In this document: positions 63,998 through 64,000 of the stretch, piece by piece
Layout: each line of letters starts with the position of its first letter
How positions within the stretch are numbered: the stretch's first letter is position 1
Assembly (NCBI RefSeq): GCF_000297495.1
Contig: NZ_ALWX01000022.1
Coordinates: 124,001-188,000, forward strand
Direction of reading: 5' to 3'
Length of the DNA: 64,000 bases
From: Janibacter hoylei PVAS-1
GTDB lineage: Bacteria; Actinomycetota; Actinomycetes; Actinomycetales; Dermatophilaceae
The notes under the pieces: model-generated
The model's input: only the letters and a program-made list of their open reading frames with translations
Databases searched by the model: none
What the model was told of the DNA's origin: nothing
Position numbers and translations under genes: made by a program

Positions 63998-64000
63998 GCG

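Overview
The window is very GC-rich DNA with almost no non-coding space, GTG and TTG starts, 4-nt ATGA/GTGA stop-start overlaps, and many leaderless-looking promoters. Together with the gene content (DUF3097, DUF3516 helicase, DUF4031, DUF4333 lipoprotein, HNH-DUF222, an hrcA-dnaJ-rsmE-phoH-ybeY-CNNM-era chain and holA-rpsT-lepA), this points to a chromosomal segment of a high-GC actinobacterium. My best guess is Micrococcales, in or near Intrasporangiaceae; that is inference. I see no rRNA, tRNA, CRISPR array, IS element or phage.

Layout. 1-6.1 kb: 3' part of a frameshifted HNH-DUF222 gene, divergent glpK/glpD (glycerol catabolism) and a PhoD-like phosphatase. 6-10 kb: amino-acid permease, a small unknown, hflX. 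9.5-11.5 kb: divergent argO/lysG-type exporter and regulator, VOC protein. 11.4-17.4 kb: NCS1 permease with isochorismatase-like hydrolase, HD protein, lipoprotein, and a polar amino-acid ABC system (binding protein fused to permease, ATPase, DUF4031). 17.4-23 kb: DUF3516 helicase, GNAT protein, unknown, NCS2 permease. 23-29.5 kb: a protein ending in 20 Asp coupled to a sensor kinase and regulator, then on the other strand an MMPL transporter with a NarL-type two-component system. 29.8-40.5 kb: dinG, aldo/keto reductase, holA, rpsT, a palindrome array, a PemK-like orphan, two Tat-exported phosphoesterases, lepA, DUF4442 protein. 40.5-44.8 kb: protein phosphatase, hemW, TRIC protein, fabG-like SDR, DUF3097. 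44.9-53.2 kb: CIRCE-hrcA-dnaJ followed by rsmE between two paralogous unknown membrane proteins, phoH, ybeY, CNNM protein, era. 53.4-56.3 kb: BCCT betaine-type transporter and asd.

56.4-64 kb (minus strand) is the accessory highlight: an actinobacterial version of the Nit1C / MSMEG_0565-0572 / Sll0783-0787 nitrogen-starvation cluster. Its genes, in transcription order, are radical SAM, GNAT-AIR synthase fusion, Sll0783-like protein, nitrilase, MSMEG_0570-like protein, flavin oxidoreductase, a second nitrilase-like protein, and a glycosyltransferase. The second nitrilase paralogue has Asp where the catalytic Cys should be and Asp where the catalytic Glu should be, so it looks like a pseudoenzyme. 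It has its own leaderless-type promoter.

Reading caution: about eleven reading-frame breaks occur in otherwise well-conserved genes (glpK, the permease, the ABC ATPase, both response-regulator loci, MMPL, holA and others). Nearly all lie in G/C homopolymers and are +1, which looks more like sequencing indels than true decay. I give the reconstructed full-gene coordinates for these. Two apparent fusions (ABC ATPase-DUF4031 and kinase-regulator) are products of such indels.
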